Origin: JAKALD01 sp963817785
GTDB taxonomy: Bacteria; Pseudomonadota; Gammaproteobacteria; Burkholderiales; SG8-39
Reading direction: 5' to 3'
Assembly: GCA_963817785.1 (NCBI GenBank)
Contig: CAWFPL010000003.1
Span: 705,070 to 769,069 of the forward strand
DNA: 64,000 nucleotides
Shown here: piece after piece, positions 23,986 through 34,085 of the stretch
How the letters are laid out: the number at the start of each line of letters is the position of its first letter
Numbering within the stretch: the stretch's first letter is position 1
Notes under the pieces: model-generated
The model's database searches: none
What the model saw: only the letters and a program-made list of their open reading frames with translations
What the model was told of the DNA's origin: nothing
Translations under genes and position numbers: made by a program

Positions 23986-23991
23986 TATAAT
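23986..23991 (+). promoter_or_regulatory. -10 hexamer immediately before ribB
   Basis: A perfect TATAAT ends six bases before the ribB ATG at 23998. Transcription from it would start at or within one or two bases of the ATG, giving a leaderless message. No -35 of quality is present. No FMN riboswitch pattern was found in the 123 bases between rplS and ribB. Confidence 0.5.
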
Positions 23992-23997
23992 CGCCCT

Positions 23998-25128
23998 ATG
24001 CGCCGCGAAGCCACCGCCATCAGCCCGATCACGGAGATCATCGCCGAGATCCGGGCCGGACACATCGTGGTCCTGGTCGATGACGAAGACCGCGAGAACG
24101 AGGGCGATCTCGTGTTCGGCGCCGACTTCGTCACGGCCGAGAAGGTCAACTTCCTCGCCACGCACGGCCGCGGCCTGATCTGCATGCCGGTCACCGAGGA
24201 GCACGCGGCGCGCCTCGGCCTGAAGCCGATGGTGAACCAGAACCGCTCGCGCCACGGCACCAATTTCACCGCCTCGATCGAGGCCGCCGAAGGCATCGCC
24301 ACCGGCATCTCGGCGCACGATCGCGCGCTCACCATCAAAGTGGCGGCGGCGCGCGAAGCGAAACCCGAGGACATCGTCCAGCCGGGCCACGTATTCCCCC
24401 TGGTAGCGCAGCCCGGCGGGGTGCTGGTGCGCGCCGGCCACACCGAGGCGTGCTGCGACCTGGCGCGCCTCGCCGGGCTGACTCCCGCCGCCGTGCTGTG
24501 CGAGATCATGAAAGACGACGGCACCATGGCGCGGCTGCCCGACCTGGTCGAATTCGCGCCGCGCCACGGCCTCAAGATCGGCACCATCGCCGACCTGATC
24601 GAATACCGCAGCGCCAACGAGTCGCTGGTGCGCCGCACCGTCGAACGCGACATCCAGACGGCGAGCGGCGGCTTCCGTCTGGTCGCGTATCGCGACCTGC
24701 CGACCGGCGGCACGCACCTGGCGCTCACGCACGGCGAGATCCGTGCCGAGCGCGAGACGCTGGTGCGCGTGCACGAGCCGTTGTCGATCTTGGACCTGCT
24801 CGATGCCGCCGCGGGGGCGCACTCCTGGGGCGTCGCCGAGGCGCTCGCGGCGATCGCGGCGCAGGGCAGCGGCGTGATGGTGCTGCTCAACTGCTCGCAG
24901 TCCGACGACGCGCTCGAGGCGCGCCTCAAAAACGCGGCGCCGGAGCCGGCGCGCGCGGCCGGCGGCCGCAGCCGCGATCTGCGCACGTACGGCATCGGGG
25001 CGCAGATCCTGCGCGACCTCGGCGTCGGCCGCATGCGGCTGATGGCGGCGCCGCGCAAGATGCCGAGCATGGCCGGCTTCGGGCTCGAAGTCAGCAGCTA
25101 CGCCGAGCTGCCGCCGCGCAGCGCCTGA
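23998..25128 (+). CDS. ribB: 3,4-dihydroxy-2-butanone-4-phosphate synthase with degenerate GTP cyclohydrolase II domain (RibBX type)
   Basis: The N-terminal ~205 residues are a complete DHBP synthase, which makes the four-carbon unit of riboflavin. They show DDEDRENEGDLVF, HGRGLICMP, SRHGTNFTASIEA and GHTEACCDLARLAG. The C-terminal ~165 residues have the fold pattern of GTP cyclohydrolase II but lack the zinc cysteines and the catalytic arginine motif. Where RVHSECLTGD-type residues are expected the protein reads RVHEPLSILDLLDAA. The second half is therefore probably not catalytic, as in known RibBX proteins, and a separate ribA should exist elsewhere. The ATG at 23998 lies six bases after TATAAT. 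The gene heads a tightly packed run with ribH and nusB. Confidence 0.9.
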   Translation: MRREATAISPITEIIAEIRAGHIVVLVDDEDRENEGDLVFGADFVTAEKVNFLATHGRGLICMPVTEEHAARLGLKPMVNQNRSRHGTNFTASIEAAEGIATGISAHDRALTIKVAAAREAKPEDIVQPGHVFPLVAQPGGVLVRAGHTEACCDLARLAGLTPAAVLCEIMKDDGTMARLPDLVEFAPRHGLKIGTIADLIEYRSANESLVRRTVERDIQTASGGFRLVAYRDLPTGGTHLALTHGEIRAERETLVRVHEPLSILDLLDAAAGAHSWGVAEALAAIAAQGSGVMVLLNCSQSDDALEARLKNAAPEPARAAGGRSRDLRTYGIGAQILRDLGVGRMRLMAAPRKMPSMAGFGLEVSSYAELPPRSA

Positions 25129-25132
25129 GCCG

Positions 25133-25609
25133 ATGAGCTCGCGCAACGCCGACCCGATCCAAGGCGGCGCCGAGGGCGCGGGCTTGCGCGTCGGCGTCGT
25201 GGTCAGCCGCTTCAACGGGGACATCGTCGCCAAGCTGCTCGAGCGCGCGCGCGCCGAGCTGGGGCGCCTCGGCGTGCGCCCGCAGGACGTGATCGAGGCG
25301 AGCGTGCCCGGCGCGCTCGAGATCCCGCTAGTGCTGCAGTGGATGGCGCAGTCGGAGCGCTACGACGCGCTGGTGGCGATCGGCGCGGTGATTCGCGGCG
25401 AGACCTATCATTTCGAGGTGGTCGCCGGCGAATCGGCGCGCGGCGTGATGGACGTCGCGCTCGAGTTCGGCATCCCCGTGGCGAACGGCATTCTCACCAC
25501 CGAAAACGAGGCCCAGGCGCTGGCGCGCCTCGACAAGGGCGCCGAGGCTGTGCGCGCGGCGCTCGAGTTGGCGCGGCTGCGCGCCGCCCTGGCGGAGCGC
25601 TGGCGATGA
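25133..25609 (+). CDS. ribH: 6,7-dimethyl-8-ribityllumazine synthase
   Basis: RibH condenses the RibB product with the pyrimidine intermediate to give lumazine, the riboflavin precursor. The 158-residue protein has VVVSRFNGDIVAKLL, SVPGALEIPLVLQWM, AIGAVIRGETYHFEVV (with the catalytic His) and GIPVANGILTTENEAQALAR. It starts four bases after ribB and overlaps nusB by four bases (ATGA). The ribB-ribH-nusB order is standard in proteobacteria. Confidence 0.97.
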   Translation: MSSRNADPIQGGAEGAGLRVGVVVSRFNGDIVAKLLERARAELGRLGVRPQDVIEASVPGALEIPLVLQWMAQSERYDALVAIGAVIRGETYHFEVVAGESARGVMDVALEFGIPVANGILTTENEAQALARLDKGAEAVRAALELARLRAALAERWR

Positions 25610-26055
25610 AGAACGCGCGGCGGCGCTCGCGCGAGATCGCGTTGCAGGCGCTGTACGCCTGGCAGCTCGCCGGCGGAGATGCCGACGCGCTGCTCGATCA
25701 GGCGACGGCGCTGGAGGGCTACGAGCGTGCCGACCACGAGTTCGTGCGGACCTTGATCCGCGGGGTGCTCGCGCGCGCGGGCGAGATCGAGCAGCTGATC
25801 GCGCCGCACCTGACCCAGCGCAGCTTCGCCCAGCTCTCGCCGGTGGAACGCGCCATCCTGTGCATTGCCGCGTTCGAGCTCGCCGCCCAGCCGGAGACGC
25901 CGTTCAAGGTGATCCTCAACGAGGCGATCGAGCTCGGCAAGAGCTTCGGCGGCGCCGACGGATACAAGTTCGTGAACGGCGTGCTCGAGAAGCTCGCCGC
26001 CCAGCTGCGTGCGCACGAGGTCGCGCTCGCGGCGCAGGCGCGCCAGACCGCGTAA
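25606..26055 (+). CDS. nusB: Transcription antitermination factor NusB
   Basis: NusB with NusE binds boxA RNA in rRNA and antitermination complexes. The 149-residue all-helical protein contains RRRSREIALQALYAWQLAGG at the N-terminus, FVRTLIRGVLARAGEI, the SPVERAILCIAAFEL helix and EAIELGKSFGGADGYKFVNGVL. All are family signatures. Its ATG overlaps the ribH stop, so translation is coupled. A 36-base gap follows before thiL. Confidence 0.96.
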   Translation: MKNARRRSREIALQALYAWQLAGGDADALLDQATALEGYERADHEFVRTLIRGVLARAGEIEQLIAPHLTQRSFAQLSPVERAILCIAAFELAAQPETPFKVILNEAIELGKSFGGADGYKFVNGVLEKLAAQLRAHEVALAAQARQTA

Positions 26056-26091
26056 TGCCGGTCGCGCGGGCCGCGGCGCCACGCACGCGCC

Positions 26092-27081
26092 ATGCAGGTT
26101 GCTGAGATGCCCGCCACGCTTTCGGAGTTCGAGATCATCCGGCGCTACTTCGAGCGCCCGGCCAGGGGGGCGGTGCTCGGAGTGGGCGACGACGCGGCGC
26201 TGGTGCGCCCGGCGTCCGGCATGGATCTCGCGGTGTCCACCGACATGCTGCTCGAGGGGCGCCACTTCCTGCCCGGCGCCGAACCGCGCGCGCTCGGCCA
26301 CAAGGCGCTGGCGGTGAACCTGTCCGACATGGCGGCGATGGGCGCCACGCCGCGCTGGGCGACGCTCGCCATCGCCCTGCCCGAATGCGACGAGGCATGG
26401 CTCGCGGCGTTCGCCGACGGATTGTTCGCGCTCGCCGCGCGCCACGAGGTCGATCTGGTGGGCGGGGACACGACGCGCGGCGCGCTCACGATCGCGATCA
26501 CCATCTTCGGCGAGGTGCCGCCGGGCCTGGCGCTGCTGCGCGGCGGCGCGCGCCCAGGCGACGACATCTGGGTTTCGGGAGAGCTCGGCGGCGCCGCCCT
26601 GGGGCTGGCGCACGCGCAGGGTCGGGTGGCGCTCGTCGCGGAGGCGGCGGCGGCCGTGCGCACGCGCCTGGACCAGCCCGAGCCGCGCGTCGAGCTCGGC
26701 GAGCGCCTGCGCGGCCTCGCCAGCGCGGCGATCGACATCTCCGACGGTTTGGCGGGCGACCTGGGGCACCTTCTCGAGCGCTCCGGAGTCGGTGCGCTGG
26801 TGCACTACGAACGCTTGCCCAAGGCAACGGCCTTCGAGCGCCTGGCCGATCCGGAACTCGAGCGCGAGTGCGTGCTCTCGGGAGGCGACGACTACGAGCT
26901 GTGCTTCACCGCGCCGCAGGCGCAGCGCGCGCACATCGAGGCGCTCGTGGCGCAGACGGGGGTCGCGCTCACCCGGATCGGGGCGATCCAGCCGGGCGAG
27001 GCCCGCTTGCTGCTGCTCGATCGTGCCGGCAAGCCGCTGCCGCACGGCGGCGGCTTCGATCACTTCCGGCCGCGCCCATGA
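26092..27081 (+). CDS. thiL: Thiamine-monophosphate kinase
   Basis: ThiL phosphorylates thiamine monophosphate to the active diphosphate. The 329-residue protein has the family N-terminus SEFEIIRRYFERP, GVGDDAALV, STDMLLEGRHF, NLSDMAAMGATPRWA and DLVGGDTTRG. ISDGLAGDLGHLL and GGDDYELCFT are also present, so the Mg-ATP site is intact. Starts at 26092 or 26107 are both ATG, and the second gives the more typical MPATLSEFE. Its stop overlaps the pgpA start by four bases (ATGA). Confidence 0.95.
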   Translation: MQVAEMPATLSEFEIIRRYFERPARGAVLGVGDDAALVRPASGMDLAVSTDMLLEGRHFLPGAEPRALGHKALAVNLSDMAAMGATPRWATLAIALPECDEAWLAAFADGLFALAARHEVDLVGGDTTRGALTIAITIFGEVPPGLALLRGGARPGDDIWVSGELGGAALGLAHAQGRVALVAEAAAAVRTRLDQPEPRVELGERLRGLASAAIDISDGLAGDLGHLLERSGVGALVHYERLPKATAFERLADPELERECVLSGGDDYELCFTAPQAQRAHIEALVAQTGVALTRIGAIQPGEARLLLLDRAGKPLPHGGGFDHFRPRP

Positions 27082-27566
27082 TGACGTTCCGTCCGAAGGC
27101 GGGCTTCGTGTTCACGCACCCGGCGCATTTCATCGCCTTCGGCTTCGGGGCCGGGCTGGCACGCTTCGCGCCGGGCACGGTGGGCACGCTGGTGGCCTTG
27201 CCGATCTGGTGGCTGATCGGCCGCGCCACCCCGCCGCTCGCGCTGCTCGTCATACTGACCGCGATGTTCGTGGTCGGCGTCTGGGCCTGCGGCATCACCG
27301 GGCGCGATCTCGGCATCGCGGATCACGGCGCCATGGTGTGGGACGAGATTGTCGCTTTCCTGCTGGTGCTGATGATCGTGCCCGCGCGGCCCGCCTGGCA
27401 GGCGGCGGCGTTCGTGCTGTTTCGTGGCTTCGACATCGTCAAGCCGCCCCCGATCCGCCAGCTCGAGCGGCGCATGAAGGGAGGCTTCGGGGTCATGTTC
27501 GACGACATCCTGGCGGCCGGCTATACGCTGCTGGTGCTCGCCTTGGCCAAGCGGCTGCTGTTCTGA
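27078..27566 (+). CDS. pgpA: Phosphatidylglycerophosphatase A
   Basis: PgpA removes phosphate from phosphatidylglycerophosphate to give phosphatidylglycerol in the inner membrane. The 162-residue protein has four membrane segments and the family motifs GFGAGLARFAPGTVGTL, VWDEIVAFLL (acidic metal site), FRGFDIVKPPPIRQLE and FDDILAAGYTLL. It overlaps thiL and shares one base with the next gene (TGATG). The thiL-pgpA-cinA order is conserved across beta- and gammaproteobacteria. Confidence 0.95.
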   Translation: MMTFRPKAGFVFTHPAHFIAFGFGAGLARFAPGTVGTLVALPIWWLIGRATPPLALLVILTAMFVVGVWACGITGRDLGIADHGAMVWDEIVAFLLVLMIVPARPAWQAAAFVLFRGFDIVKPPPIRQLERRMKGGFGVMFDDILAAGYTLLVLALAKRLLF

Positions 27567-28069
27567 TGCGCACCGACACGCTCGCCAAGCTCGCCGCGCT
27601 CGCCGGGGCGCGGCTCAAGGCCGGCGCGGCGCGCCTGGTGACCGCGGAGTCGTGCACCGGCGGCTGGGTCGCCCAGGCGGTGACCGCGGTCGCCGGTTCT
27701 TCGGACTGGTTCGAGCGCGGCTTCGTCACCTATTCGAACGACGCCAAGCGCGAGCTGCTCGGCGTGCGCGAGGACACGCTCGCGCGCTTCGGGGCGGTGA
27801 GCGAGGAGACCGCGCGCGAGATGGCGCGCGGGGCGCTCGAGCGCAGCAAGGGAACGATCGCCCTCGCGATCACGGGGATCGCCGGCCCCACCGGGGGCAC
27901 TCCCTCCAAACCGGTCGGCATGGTGTGCTTCGCGTGGGCGCACGATGGCCAGCTGCGCAGCGAGACGCGCCGCTTCACCGGGGATCGGGAAGGGGTGCGC
28001 CGGCAGGCGGTGATCCGGGCGCTGCAGGGCGTGCTCGAGGCGCTTGACGAGGCTGCGCCGCAGGGCTAG
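27566..28069 (+). CDS. pncC: Nicotinamide-nucleotide amidase (CinA C-terminal family)
   Basis: This is a stand-alone CinA C-terminal domain, the PncC-type enzyme that deamidates NMN in pyridine nucleotide salvage. The 167-residue length is typical. The catalytic Ser lies in TAESCTGGWVAQ, and AITGIAGPTGGTPSKPVG and FVTYSNDAKRELLGV are visible. The ATG overlaps the pgpA stop by one base, so it is part of the ribB-to-pncC run. The exact substrate is inferred from the family. Confidence 0.92.
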   Translation: MRTDTLAKLAALAGARLKAGAARLVTAESCTGGWVAQAVTAVAGSSDWFERGFVTYSNDAKRELLGVREDTLARFGAVSEETAREMARGALERSKGTIALAITGIAGPTGGTPSKPVGMVCFAWAHDGQLRSETRRFTGDREGVRRQAVIRALQGVLEALDEAAPQG

Positions 28070-28091
28070 AAGTCACGCCTTCGGGCCCCAT

Positions 28092-29480
28092 ATGCGAGCT
28101 ATGGGTGATGTTCGTCCAGCAGCGGTCGCAGGCGCCTTTTATCCGGGCGCCGCGAATGCGCTCGCCGCGCAGGTCGACGCGCTGCTCGGCGGCGCCGAGC
28201 CCGACGAGCCGCAGCTCTCCGTTCCCAAGGCGCTGATCGTTCCGCACGCCGGCTACGTCTATTCCGGCGCTGTCGCCGGGCGGGCCTTCGCCGCGCTCGC
28301 CGCCGCGCGCGGCAGTGTGACGCGCGTGGTGCTGCTCGGGCCGGTGCACCGCGTGCCGGTGCGCGGCCTGGCGCTGCCGGGGGCGAGCGGATTCGACACG
28401 CCGCTCGGCCGCGTGCCGATCGATCTGGACTCGGCCGCCGTGCTGCGCGGCCTGCCGCAGGTGGTGACCAGCCCCGCCGCGCATGCGCTCGAGCACTCCC
28501 TCGAAGTGCAACTGCCGTTCCTGCAGCGCGTTCTGGGCAGCTTCTCGCTGCTGCCGCTCGCGGTCGGTGCGGCAACCGTCGCCGAGGTGGCCGAGGTGAT
28601 CGAGCGCCTGTGGGGCGGGCGCGAGACGCTGGTGGTGGTGAGCACCGACCTGTCGCACTATCACCGCTACGAGGAGGCGAAGCGCATCGACGCCGTTTCG
28701 GTGGCGCGCATCGCCTCGTTCGCCACCGATCTCGACCACGAGGAGGCCTGCGGGGCGACGCCGCTCAACGGCCTGCTGCGCGTGGCGCGCGCCAGGGGCC
28801 TGTCGATCCGGCTGCTCGACGCGTGCAACTCCGGCGACACGGCGGGCGAGCGCGACCGCGTGGTCGGCTACTCGGCGTTCGCGCTCCACGACCAGGCCGA
28901 GGAGGTGACGCATCACGAGACCGGGCGCACGCTGCTCGGCATCGCGCGCGGAGCGATCGCCGGCGCGCTGGATGCGAGCCGGGGCGGCTCGGTGCGCCTG
29001 CTCGCGAACCCAGCGTGGCTCGCGCGGCCGGGGGCGACCTTCGTGACGCTCACCATGGACGGCGCGCTGCGCGGCTGCATCGGCAGCCTGCAGGCCGAGC
29101 GGCCGCTGGGCGAGGACGTCGCCGCCAACGCGCTGCACGCCGCGTTCCGCGACCCGCGCTTTCCCGCGCTGACGCGCCCCGAGTGGCCGCGCGTCGAGAC
29201 CGAGGTCTCGCTGCTCTCGGCCCCGCGGCCGATGCGCTTCGCCGACGAGGCCGACCTGCTCGAGCAGGTGCGCCCCGGCGAGGACGGCCTGATCCTGGAA
29301 TGCGCGGGCCGGCGCGGCACCTTCCTGCCGCAGGTCTGGGAAAGCCTGCCCGACAAGCGCCGCTTCCTCGAGGAGCTCAGGCGAAAGGCCGGCCTGCCGG
29401 CCGACACGCCGCTCGCGCGCTGCAAGCTGTCGCGCTACCAGGTGCGCAAGTGGCGCGATTCGGACTTGGTCCCCAACTAG
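28092..29480 (+). CDS. AmmeMemoRadiSam system protein: AmrB (MEMO) fused to AmrA (AMMECR1)
   Basis: The N-terminal ~270 residues are a MEMO/AmrB domain, a dioxygenase-fold protein. VPHAGYVYSGAVAGRAF, LGPVHRVPVRG, EHSLEVQLPFLQ and STDLSHYHRYEEA give the conserved His/Glu cluster. The C-terminal ~165 residues are an AMMECR1/AmrA domain with FVTLTMDGALRGCIGSL and RRGTFLPQVWESLP. Together with the radical SAM protein AmrS one base downstream they form the complete AmmeMemoRadiSam set, whose chemistry is unsettled. The start at 28092 gives MRAMGDVRPAAVAGAFYPG; an ATG three codons later is equally possible. Confidence 0.92.
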   Translation: MRAMGDVRPAAVAGAFYPGAANALAAQVDALLGGAEPDEPQLSVPKALIVPHAGYVYSGAVAGRAFAALAAARGSVTRVVLLGPVHRVPVRGLALPGASGFDTPLGRVPIDLDSAAVLRGLPQVVTSPAAHALEHSLEVQLPFLQRVLGSFSLLPLAVGAATVAEVAEVIERLWGGRETLVVVSTDLSHYHRYEEAKRIDAVSVARIASFATDLDHEEACGATPLNGLLRVARARGLSIRLLDACNSGDTAGERDRVVGYSAFALHDQAEEVTHHETGRTLLGIARGAIAGALDASRGGSVRLLANPAWLARPGATFVTLTMDGALRGCIGSLQAERPLGEDVAANALHAAFRDPRFPALTRPEWPRVETEVSLLSAPRPMRFADEADLLEQVRPGEDGLILECAGRRGTFLPQVWESLPDKRRFLEELRRKAGLPADTPLARCKLSRYQVRKWRDSDLVPN

Positions 29481-29481
29481 C

Positions 29482-30567
<1,086 letters not shown>

Positions 30568-30592
30568 GCGCGCGCCGCGCCCGCGCGCGGCC

Positions 30593-31867
30593 GTGACGCC
30601 GCGCCCGCGTGCGGCCCTGGACTTCGCGCCGGGGCGCGGCGGCTGGCTCGCGCTGCTGTGCGCGAGCCGCGTGCTTTCGGCGAGCTGGTTCGTCGCCTAC
30701 TCCGCGGTGCTGCCCCTGACGCAGCATGCCTGGGGCCTCAACGGGCGCGAGGCGGGGCTGATCCAGTCGGCCTTCAACCTGGGCTATCTCACCTCGCTGT
30801 TCTTCGTCGGCTTCCTGGCGGACCACTACGGCCCCCGGCGCACCTACGTCATGACGGGCGTCGCGGCCTGGGTGAGCCCGTTCCTGTTCGTCCTGTTCGC
30901 GCACGGCTTCTGGTCGGCCTACTGGCTGCACGCGCTCACCGGCCTGTGCCAGGGAGGCTTCTATACGCCGATGCTGGCGCTGATCAACGAGCACGTCGAG
31001 CGGTCGCGGCGCGGGCGCGCGATGGGCATGTTCATCGGCGCCTCGAGCGCGGGCTACGCGCTGTGCCTGGGGCTCGCCGGGCTGGCGTTGAAGTTCACCG
31101 GCTGGCGCGGCGCGCTTATGCTCGTCGCGGCGCTGCCGCTGCTCGCGTGGCTGCTCGGCCTGGCGACGGTCGCGCGTACGCCGAACGTGGTGCACCCGCG
31201 CCCCGCGGGCGAGTCGCTGCTCGCCGCGCTGCCCGCGGTGCTGAAGAACCGGCGCGGCATGCTCTCGGTGTGGGGCTACACCTTCCACAACTGGGAACTG
31301 CTCGGGCTGTGGGCCTGGCTGCCGGCGTTCCTGACCGCGGCGCTGGCCGCGTCGGGCTCGAGCACGGCGCAAGCCGCCGCCGCCGCGCTCGCGCTGACCG
31401 CGGTGACCTACGTCGCCAACATCGGCGGCAGCGTGCTGGGCGGCCTGATGGCCGACCGCTGGGGGCGCACGCAGACGATCCTGCTGTGGTCGTGCACCAG
31501 CCTGGTGTTGTCGTTCTCGATCGGCTGGCTGATCGCCCTGCCGGCGGCGCTGCTGGTGGCGCTCGCGTGCCTGTACAACTTCTCCGCGATCGCCGACTCG
31601 TCCACGCACTCGACGCTGCTCGCCGAGAGCGTGCCGCCGCACTACCTCGGGGTGGCGTTCTCGGTGCGCTCGGCGATCGGCTTCGGCGCGGGCGCGGTGA
31701 GCCCGGTGGTGTTCGGCATCGCTCTCGACCTCGCCGGCGGCGCGCGCGGCTCGGCCGGGCCCTTCGCCTGGGGCGTCGCCTGGGCGACGCTCGGTGCGGG
31801 CGCGCTGCTCGGTCCCCTGGCCACGCTCAGGCTGCAGCGCAGCGCAGCGCGCGCGACGCTACTATAG
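30593..31867 (+). CDS. Major facilitator superfamily transporter
   Basis: This is a 424-residue inner-membrane transporter with twelve predicted helices. The MFS loop-2/3 signature is visible as GFLADHYGPRRTYVMTG, and its C-terminal half-repeat as GGLMADRWGRTQTILLW. The N-terminus (GTG start) carries ~18 Arg/Pro-rich residues before the first helix, so a later start is possible. The substrate cannot be inferred. It lies 25 bases after amrS and 19 bases before the SulP-type gene, possibly one transcript. Confidence 0.87.
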   Translation: MTPRPRAALDFAPGRGGWLALLCASRVLSASWFVAYSAVLPLTQHAWGLNGREAGLIQSAFNLGYLTSLFFVGFLADHYGPRRTYVMTGVAAWVSPFLFVLFAHGFWSAYWLHALTGLCQGGFYTPMLALINEHVERSRRGRAMGMFIGASSAGYALCLGLAGLALKFTGWRGALMLVAALPLLAWLLGLATVARTPNVVHPRPAGESLLAALPAVLKNRRGMLSVWGYTFHNWELLGLWAWLPAFLTAALAASGSSTAQAAAAALALTAVTYVANIGGSVLGGLMADRWGRTQTILLWSCTSLVLSFSIGWLIALPAALLVALACLYNFSAIADSSTHSTLLAESVPPHYLGVAFSVRSAIGFGAGAVSPVVFGIALDLAGGARGSAGPFAWGVAWATLGAGALLGPLATLRLQRSAARATLL

Positions 31868-31886
31868 CGCCGCAGGCGGGAAGAGC

Positions 31887-34085
31887 ATGGACCAGTCCGA
31901 AAAGCGATCCGGAGACCTCTGGGGCGGCCTTGCGGCGATGCTGGTCGCGCTGCCCTCCGCGATCGCCTTCGGCGTCACGATCTTCGAGCCGCTCGGCAGC
32001 GGCTACGCCGCGCAGGGTGCGGTGGCGGGCATGCTGGGCGCGACCGTGCTCGGCGTGGTCGCGGCCGCGTTCGGCGGCACCAAACGGCTGATCACTGCGC
32101 CCTGTGCGCCGGCGACCGCGGTGCTCGCGGCGCTCGCGATCGGGCTGTCGCAGGAGGGTGTCGCGCCGCAGGCCGCGCTGCTCGTGATGACGCTGGTCGG
32201 GCTTGCGTGCGGCGTGATCCAGGTGCTTTTCGGCGCGCTCGGCCTCGGGCGCCTGATCAAGTACATGCCATACCCGGTGGTGAGCGGCTACCTGAGCGGC
32301 GTCGCGCTGATCATCATCGTCAGCCAGGCGCCGAAGCTGCTCGGCGTCGCGCCCGACACCGCGTGGTTGCAGGCGTTGAGCACGCCCTCGCTGTGGCGCT
32401 GGCCGGGAATCGCCGTGGGCGCGGTCACGGTGGGCGTGATGCTCGCGGCGCCGCGCCTCACCAAGGCGGTGCCCGCCGCGATCCTCGCGCTGGCGGCCGG
32501 AGTGCTCGCCTACTTTGCGCTCGGTCTGGACGATCGCTCCCTGCTTGCCGTCGCCGGCAATCCGCTGCTGGTCGGGCCGCTGCGCAGCAGCGCGGACACC
32601 GGGTTCCTCGAAGCGATCGGTGCGCATTGGAGCGGGCTCGGCCAGCTGCGGGCGAGCGAGCTGTACCGGGTGCTCATGCCGGCCCTGACGCTCGCGGTGC
32701 TGCTGTCGATCGACACGCTCAAGACCTGCGTGACGCTGGACTCGATCACGCGCACGCGCCACGACTCCAACCGCGAGCTGGTCGGGCAGGGGCTGGCCAA
32801 CCTCGCCTCCGCGCTCGCGGGCGGCGTACCGGGCTCGGGCACGATCGGCGCCACGCTGGTCAACGTCTCGAGCGGCGCGACCAGCCGGCTCTCCGGCGCC
32901 GTCGAAGGGCTGCTGGCGCTGGCCGCGTTCCTCGTCCTGGGGAAGCTGATCGCGTGGCTGCCGATCGCGGCGCTCGCCGGCATCCTGATCGTGATCGGCG
33001 TGCGCATGTTCGACTGGGCAAGCCTGCGGCTGCTGCGCTCGCGCTCGACGCTCCTCGACTTCGGCGTGATCGTGACGGTCGTGGTGATCGCCCAGACCGT
33101 CAGCCTGATCGCCGCCTCCGCGGCCGGCATCGGCCTGGCGATCCTGCTGTTCATCCGGGAACAGATCGGCGGCTCGGTGGTGCGCCGCAAGGTCTACGGC
33201 AACCGTGTGTTCTCGAAGCAGGTGCGCCTGCCCGAGGAGATGGCGGTCCTCGAACGGCGCGGTGAGAGCTGCGTGATCCTGGAGCTGCAGGGCAGCCTGT
33301 TCTTCGGTACCGCGGACCAGCTCCACGGCGCGCTCGAGCCCGAGCTCAAGACCCGCAGCTACGTCATCCTCGACCTGCGGCGCGTGCAATCGGTGGACGT
33401 CACTGCCGCGCACGCGCTCGAGCAGCTCGAGGACGTGCTCGCGGAGCGCGGCGCGCTCCTGCTCTGGAGCGGGCTGCCGCACGATGCGCCGACCGGACAG
33501 GATATGCGCCGCTACCTCGCCTCGGTCGCGCTGGTGAAGCCCGAGCGCGCCGCGCGCGCGTTCGGCGAGCTCGACCAGGCCCTCGAATGGGTCGAAGACC
33601 GCCTGCTCGAGGAGGCGCGCCTGACGCGCGCGGCGGAAGCGCCGCTCGAGCTGCAGGAAATCGACCTGTTCCGCGGGCGCAAGCCCGAAACGCTCGCGGC
33701 GCTCGAGGCGTGCATGGAGCGGCGCCGCTGCAAGGCGGGCGAAGCGATCTTCCGCATCGGCGATTTCGGCGACGAGCTGTTCCTCATCCGGCGCGGCGCG
33801 GTGCGCATCCTGCTGCCGCTGGGCGGACAGCAGGAGCACCACCTCGCCACCTTCGGGCGCGGGAACTTCTTCGGCGAGATGGCCTTCCTCGACCGCGCTC
33901 CGCGCTCGGCCAACGCGGTCGCCACCAACGACGTCGAGCTGTTTGCGCTCTCGCGCCAGCGCTTCGACGCGCTGGCTGAGAAGCACCGGCACCTCGCGCT
34001 CAACCTGCTCGAGGCCCTGTCGCGCGCGCTCGCCATCCGCCTGCGCTATGCCAACGCCGAGCTGAGCGAGCTGCAGGAGTCCTAG
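31887..34085 (+). CDS. SulP family anion transporter with STAS and cyclic-nucleotide-binding domains
   Basis: This is a 732-residue three-part protein. Residues ~1-420 form a SulP (SLC26) membrane domain with MLVALPSAIAFGVTIFEPLG, the TAPCAPATAVLAALA region and GGVPGSGTIGATLVNVSSGATSRLSG. Residues ~455-560 are a STAS domain (YVILDLRRVQSVDVTAAHALEQLE). Residues ~592-715 are a cNMP/CRP-like domain with GDELFLIRRGAVRI and GRGNFFGEMAFLDRAPRSANAVA. The CRP-like domain suggests gating by a cyclic nucleotide, which is inference. The anion (sulfate, bicarbonate or other) is unknown. It converges with the PAP gene, overlapping by four bases. Confidence 0.9.
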   Translation: MDQSEKRSGDLWGGLAAMLVALPSAIAFGVTIFEPLGSGYAAQGAVAGMLGATVLGVVAAAFGGTKRLITAPCAPATAVLAALAIGLSQEGVAPQAALLVMTLVGLACGVIQVLFGALGLGRLIKYMPYPVVSGYLSGVALIIIVSQAPKLLGVAPDTAWLQALSTPSLWRWPGIAVGAVTVGVMLAAPRLTKAVPAAILALAAGVLAYFALGLDDRSLLAVAGNPLLVGPLRSSADTGFLEAIGAHWSGLGQLRASELYRVLMPALTLAVLLSIDTLKTCVTLDSITRTRHDSNRELVGQGLANLASALAGGVPGSGTIGATLVNVSSGATSRLSGAVEGLLALAAFLVLGKLIAWLPIAALAGILIVIGVRMFDWASLRLLRSRSTLLDFGVIVTVVVIAQTVSLIAASAAGIGLAILLFIREQIGGSVVRRKVYGNRVFSKQVRLPEEMAVLERRGESCVILELQGSLFFGTADQLHGALEPELKTRSYVILDLRRVQSVDVTAAHALEQLEDVLAERGALLLWSGLPHDAPTGQDMRRYLASVALVKPERAARAFGELDQALEWVEDRLLEEARLTRAAEAPLELQEIDLFRGRKPETLAALEACMERRRCKAGEAIFRIGDFGDELFLIRRGAVRILLPLGGQQEHHLATFGRGNFFGEMAFLDRAPRSANAVATNDVELFALSRQRFDALAEKHRHLALNLLEALSRALAIRLRYANAELSELQES

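Noticed and set aside
23875..23997. FMN riboswitch before ribB
   Set aside because: The characteristic conserved RFN segments are absent and the space after the terminator is too short.
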